From Nitrospiraceae bacterium UBA2166 (GTDB lineage Bacteria; Nitrospirota; Nitrospiria; Nitrospirales; UBA2166), in NCBI GenBank assembly GCA_002328825.1, contig DCWI01000049.1, forward strand, positions 1-6,493: 6,493 nt of DNA, written 5' to 3'. Below the pieces are notes generated by a model that did no database searches, was not told the DNA's origin, and was given only the letters and a program-made list of their open reading frames with translations. Positions within the stretch are counted from its first letter, which is position 1, and each line of letters opens with the position of its first letter. Below, piece after piece: positions 5,356 through 6,493 of this stretch. The translations under genes and the position numbers were made by a program.

Positions 5356-6106
5356 TAGCTTTCTTTCTTAGCATATTCACAAGCTCAAATCTTTTCGTTC
5401 CACCTATTGCTTCATGCGGGGGATGGGTATGTTCAAACGATAAGCTCCCATTTTCATACTCGATCACATAGATTGGAACACCAAGAAAATTCTTTGCGAA
5501 GAGAAAGCAATGAGCCAAGCGATTTTTAAAATCAGACAAATCGATAAAGGTTGTCCGGTTCAGCCCAACCTTTAATGTTGAAACCACCTCACCTTCCCTA
5601 TCATCATAAAGATACAGAGGAACATCATCCTCGACAGGGTAGATATGAATATTTTTCACAAATACACCCACCAACGTGCCATTTGCACCTGTTAACGATC
5701 CACAATCAGAATACAAAGTACCAAGCTTGGTAGTCATCCTGAATGGGTACTCTGATTGATAAGATGAGAACCCACCAACTTTATTTTTGATCATCAAATT
5801 AGCTCGATAGTCGGGTAACGTGTTAGTGAACTTATTAAGATCAATCAACTTATTTTGCTCTTGAATTTGAGAGACCTCTTGACCTGCTGCAATAAAATAA
5901 ATGCTATCTCTATTTTTTTGATTGCCAGTAATTTTCCAGAAATTAGCATCTTCTTCACACACAACCTTCGAAACATTCCATCTCTTACTAACTACGTTAG
6001 CACAATAAAGATTTTGTCTACCCGCTCGCTTTCCAGAATTTTGAAATTTTGGAACCGTTAGTAACGAATCAAAAAATTCATTTTGTGTGTGGAAAAAGAA
6101 ATTCAT
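5339..6106 (-). CDS. Unknown protein, 255 residues, with a HTHPPH motif
   Basis: The ATG at 6106 follows GGTAGGGGGAAGAA, a strong ribosome site, and overlaps the stop of the small upstream ORF as ATGA. The protein has no signal peptide or membrane helix. It looks beta-rich with many aromatic and Asn residues. Blocks of note are SSYQSEYPFRMTTKLGTLYS (114-133), NGTLVGVFVKN (142-152), VPLYLYDDREGEVVSTLKV (162-180) and YENGSLSFEHTHPPHE (207-222). The His cluster HTHPPH could bind metal, but this is untested. The C-terminal tail is basic and helical. Several blocks recall the co-transcribed neighbour 4582-5355, overlapped by 17 bases at the 3' end. I do not recognise a family, and no function should be assumed. 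Confidence 0.8.
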   Translation of the reverse strand: MNFFFHTQNEFFDSLLTVPKFQNSGKRAGRQNLYCANVVSKRWNVSKVVCEEDANFWKITGNQKNRDSIYFIAAGQEVSQIQEQNKLIDLNKFTNTLPDYRANLMIKNKVGGFSSYQSEYPFRMTTKLGTLYSDCGSLTGANGTLVGVFVKNIHIYPVEDDVPLYLYDDREGEVVSTLKVGLNRTTFIDLSDFKNRLAHCFLFAKNFLGVPIYVIEYENGSLSFEHTHPPHEAIGGTKRFELVNMLRKKASEKVS

Positions 6107-6280
6107 TTCTTCCCCCTACCTTCAGCCAATGCACCTTTCAGCTCCCCAGCCGTAGAGGCAAACTCTTTGCAAAGTTCTTTCACTTTCTTCAACGCTTCAG
6201 CACATTCACGCTTCTTCGCTTCAACCCTCTTCTATTGCAGTGATTCCATATTTAGCTTTCAATTCATCCCAGATTTTCAT
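6103..6280 (-). pseudogene. Small helical protein gene with a one-base frameshift
   Basis: From the ATG at 6280 (AGGGAG eight bases upstream, a good ribosome site) the frame reads MKIWDELKAKYGITAIEEG and stops. With one G removed from the GGG at 6225-6227 (CCC on the plus strand) it continues as EVEAKKRECAEALKKVKE and on to GALAEGRGKK, giving 58 residues. Its TGA (6105-6103) overlaps the next ATG as ATGA, exactly the coupling expected of a real operon partner. The product would be a charged, mostly helical polypeptide with a basic GRGKK tail; a resemblance to the oligomerisation part of H-NS-like proteins is only an impression. The frameshift may be a true mutation, a sequencing error in a G run, or a slippage site. 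Confidence 0.6.
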
Positions 6281-6310
6281 ACCAACAACTCCCTACGTGT
6301 TAGTTCAGTC

Positions 6311-6421
6311 TCCATATACAATCTAGGCGTGATGTACGTCAAGGGAGAAGGCGTGCGCACGACAATGAAGGAGCAAGCAATCTGCTTGGCGGAAGCATCC
6401 CTGTTCACACAAAATTCATGA
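6311..6421 (+). pseudogene. Sel1-like repeat fragment
   Basis: One Sel1-type helical repeat is readable: YNLGVMYVKGEGV followed by MKEQAICLAEAS, matching the consensus A-x-x-x-LG-x-x-Y-x-x-G-x-GV-x-x-D-x-x-x-A-x-x-W-x-x-x-A-A with the usual Asp and Trp positions lost (TTM, ICL). The frame then stops at 6419-6421. Complete Sel1 proteins have several such repeats and act in protein-protein contacts. Here only one is left, with no good start; the longer open frame running back to 6083 is antisense to the helical ORF and unlikely to be real upstream of about 6311. Confidence 0.55.
6313..6342 (-). promoter_or_regulatory. Candidate promoter of the 6280-4582 unit
   Basis: On the minus strand TTGACG (6342-6337) is followed after 18 bases by TATATG (6318-6313), with a predicted start about 25 bases before the ATG at 6280. 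It lies inside the Sel1-repeat remnant encoded on the opposite strand. Confidence 0.4.
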
Positions 6422-6493
6422 GGGTAGTCACGGGCCCAGTCGGCACAATCCGCGAATCCTCCTTGACCCCATCACGCTAAACCATTAATTTTG
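6422..6493. other. No gene seen; GC rises again
   Basis: The last 72 bases are clearly richer in GC than the island before them and may be backbone or the tail of the Sel1-type gene. A minus-strand frame is open from about 6460 to 6277 without a start codon or recognisable motif and is most likely the shadow of the Sel1 remnant. Confidence 0.3.

Noticed and set aside
1..6493. CRISPR array or intact insertion sequence
   Set aside because: No regularly spaced direct repeats, no transposase frame and no paired terminal inverted repeats were seen.

Overview
The window looks like a Gram-negative bacterial chromosome. The evidence is a lipoprotein signal peptide with a clear lipobox, a YihY/BrkB-type inner-membrane protein, strong AGGAGG-type Shine-Dalgarno sites, and a tRNA-Glu gene with an encoded CCA end and a -35/-10 promoter. 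I cannot name the species from sequence alone. By eye the left part (about 1-2800) and the last 150 bases are moderate in GC, while about 2840-6300 is AT-richer and contains broken genes. It resembles an accessory, possibly surface-polysaccharide, island set into a backbone.

Layout. (1) 1-234, minus: start of a lipoprotein gene that runs off the left edge, preceded at 337-546 by a small minus-strand ORF with an excellent ribosome site. (2) 547-998: no convincing gene; this divergent spacer probably carries promoters both ways. (3) 999-2606, plus: a small ORF overlapping in another frame the start of an unknown four-helix membrane protein, then a YihY/BrkB family membrane protein, probably one operon. 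(4) 2703-2836, minus: tRNA-Glu(CUC) with its promoter and a possible terminator. (5) 2890-2942: a perfect hairpin and a fragment resembling the D/anticodon arm of tRNA-Ile(CAU), exactly where the AT-rich segment begins. (6) 2943-3536, minus: a hexapeptide-repeat acyltransferase. (7) 3705-4440, plus: a gene graveyard, with the C-terminal remnant of an unrecognised protein, then a DOPA 4,5-dioxygenase-family pseudogene, then a terminator-like hairpin. (8) 4582-6280, minus: a compact three-gene unit made of a frameshifted small helical ORF, a 255-residue unknown protein and a 257-residue unknown protein, joined by 4-base and 17-base overlaps. (9) 6311-6421, plus: a Sel1-repeat remnant within which the likely promoter of that minus-strand unit lies.

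The intact island genes are an acyltransferase of a type used to decorate sugars and two beta-rich proteins of unknown function that seem to share sequence modules with each other. The two unknown proteins and their coupled upstream small ORF are the best candidates for something undescribed. The surrounding frameshifted genes show that the locus turns over quickly.
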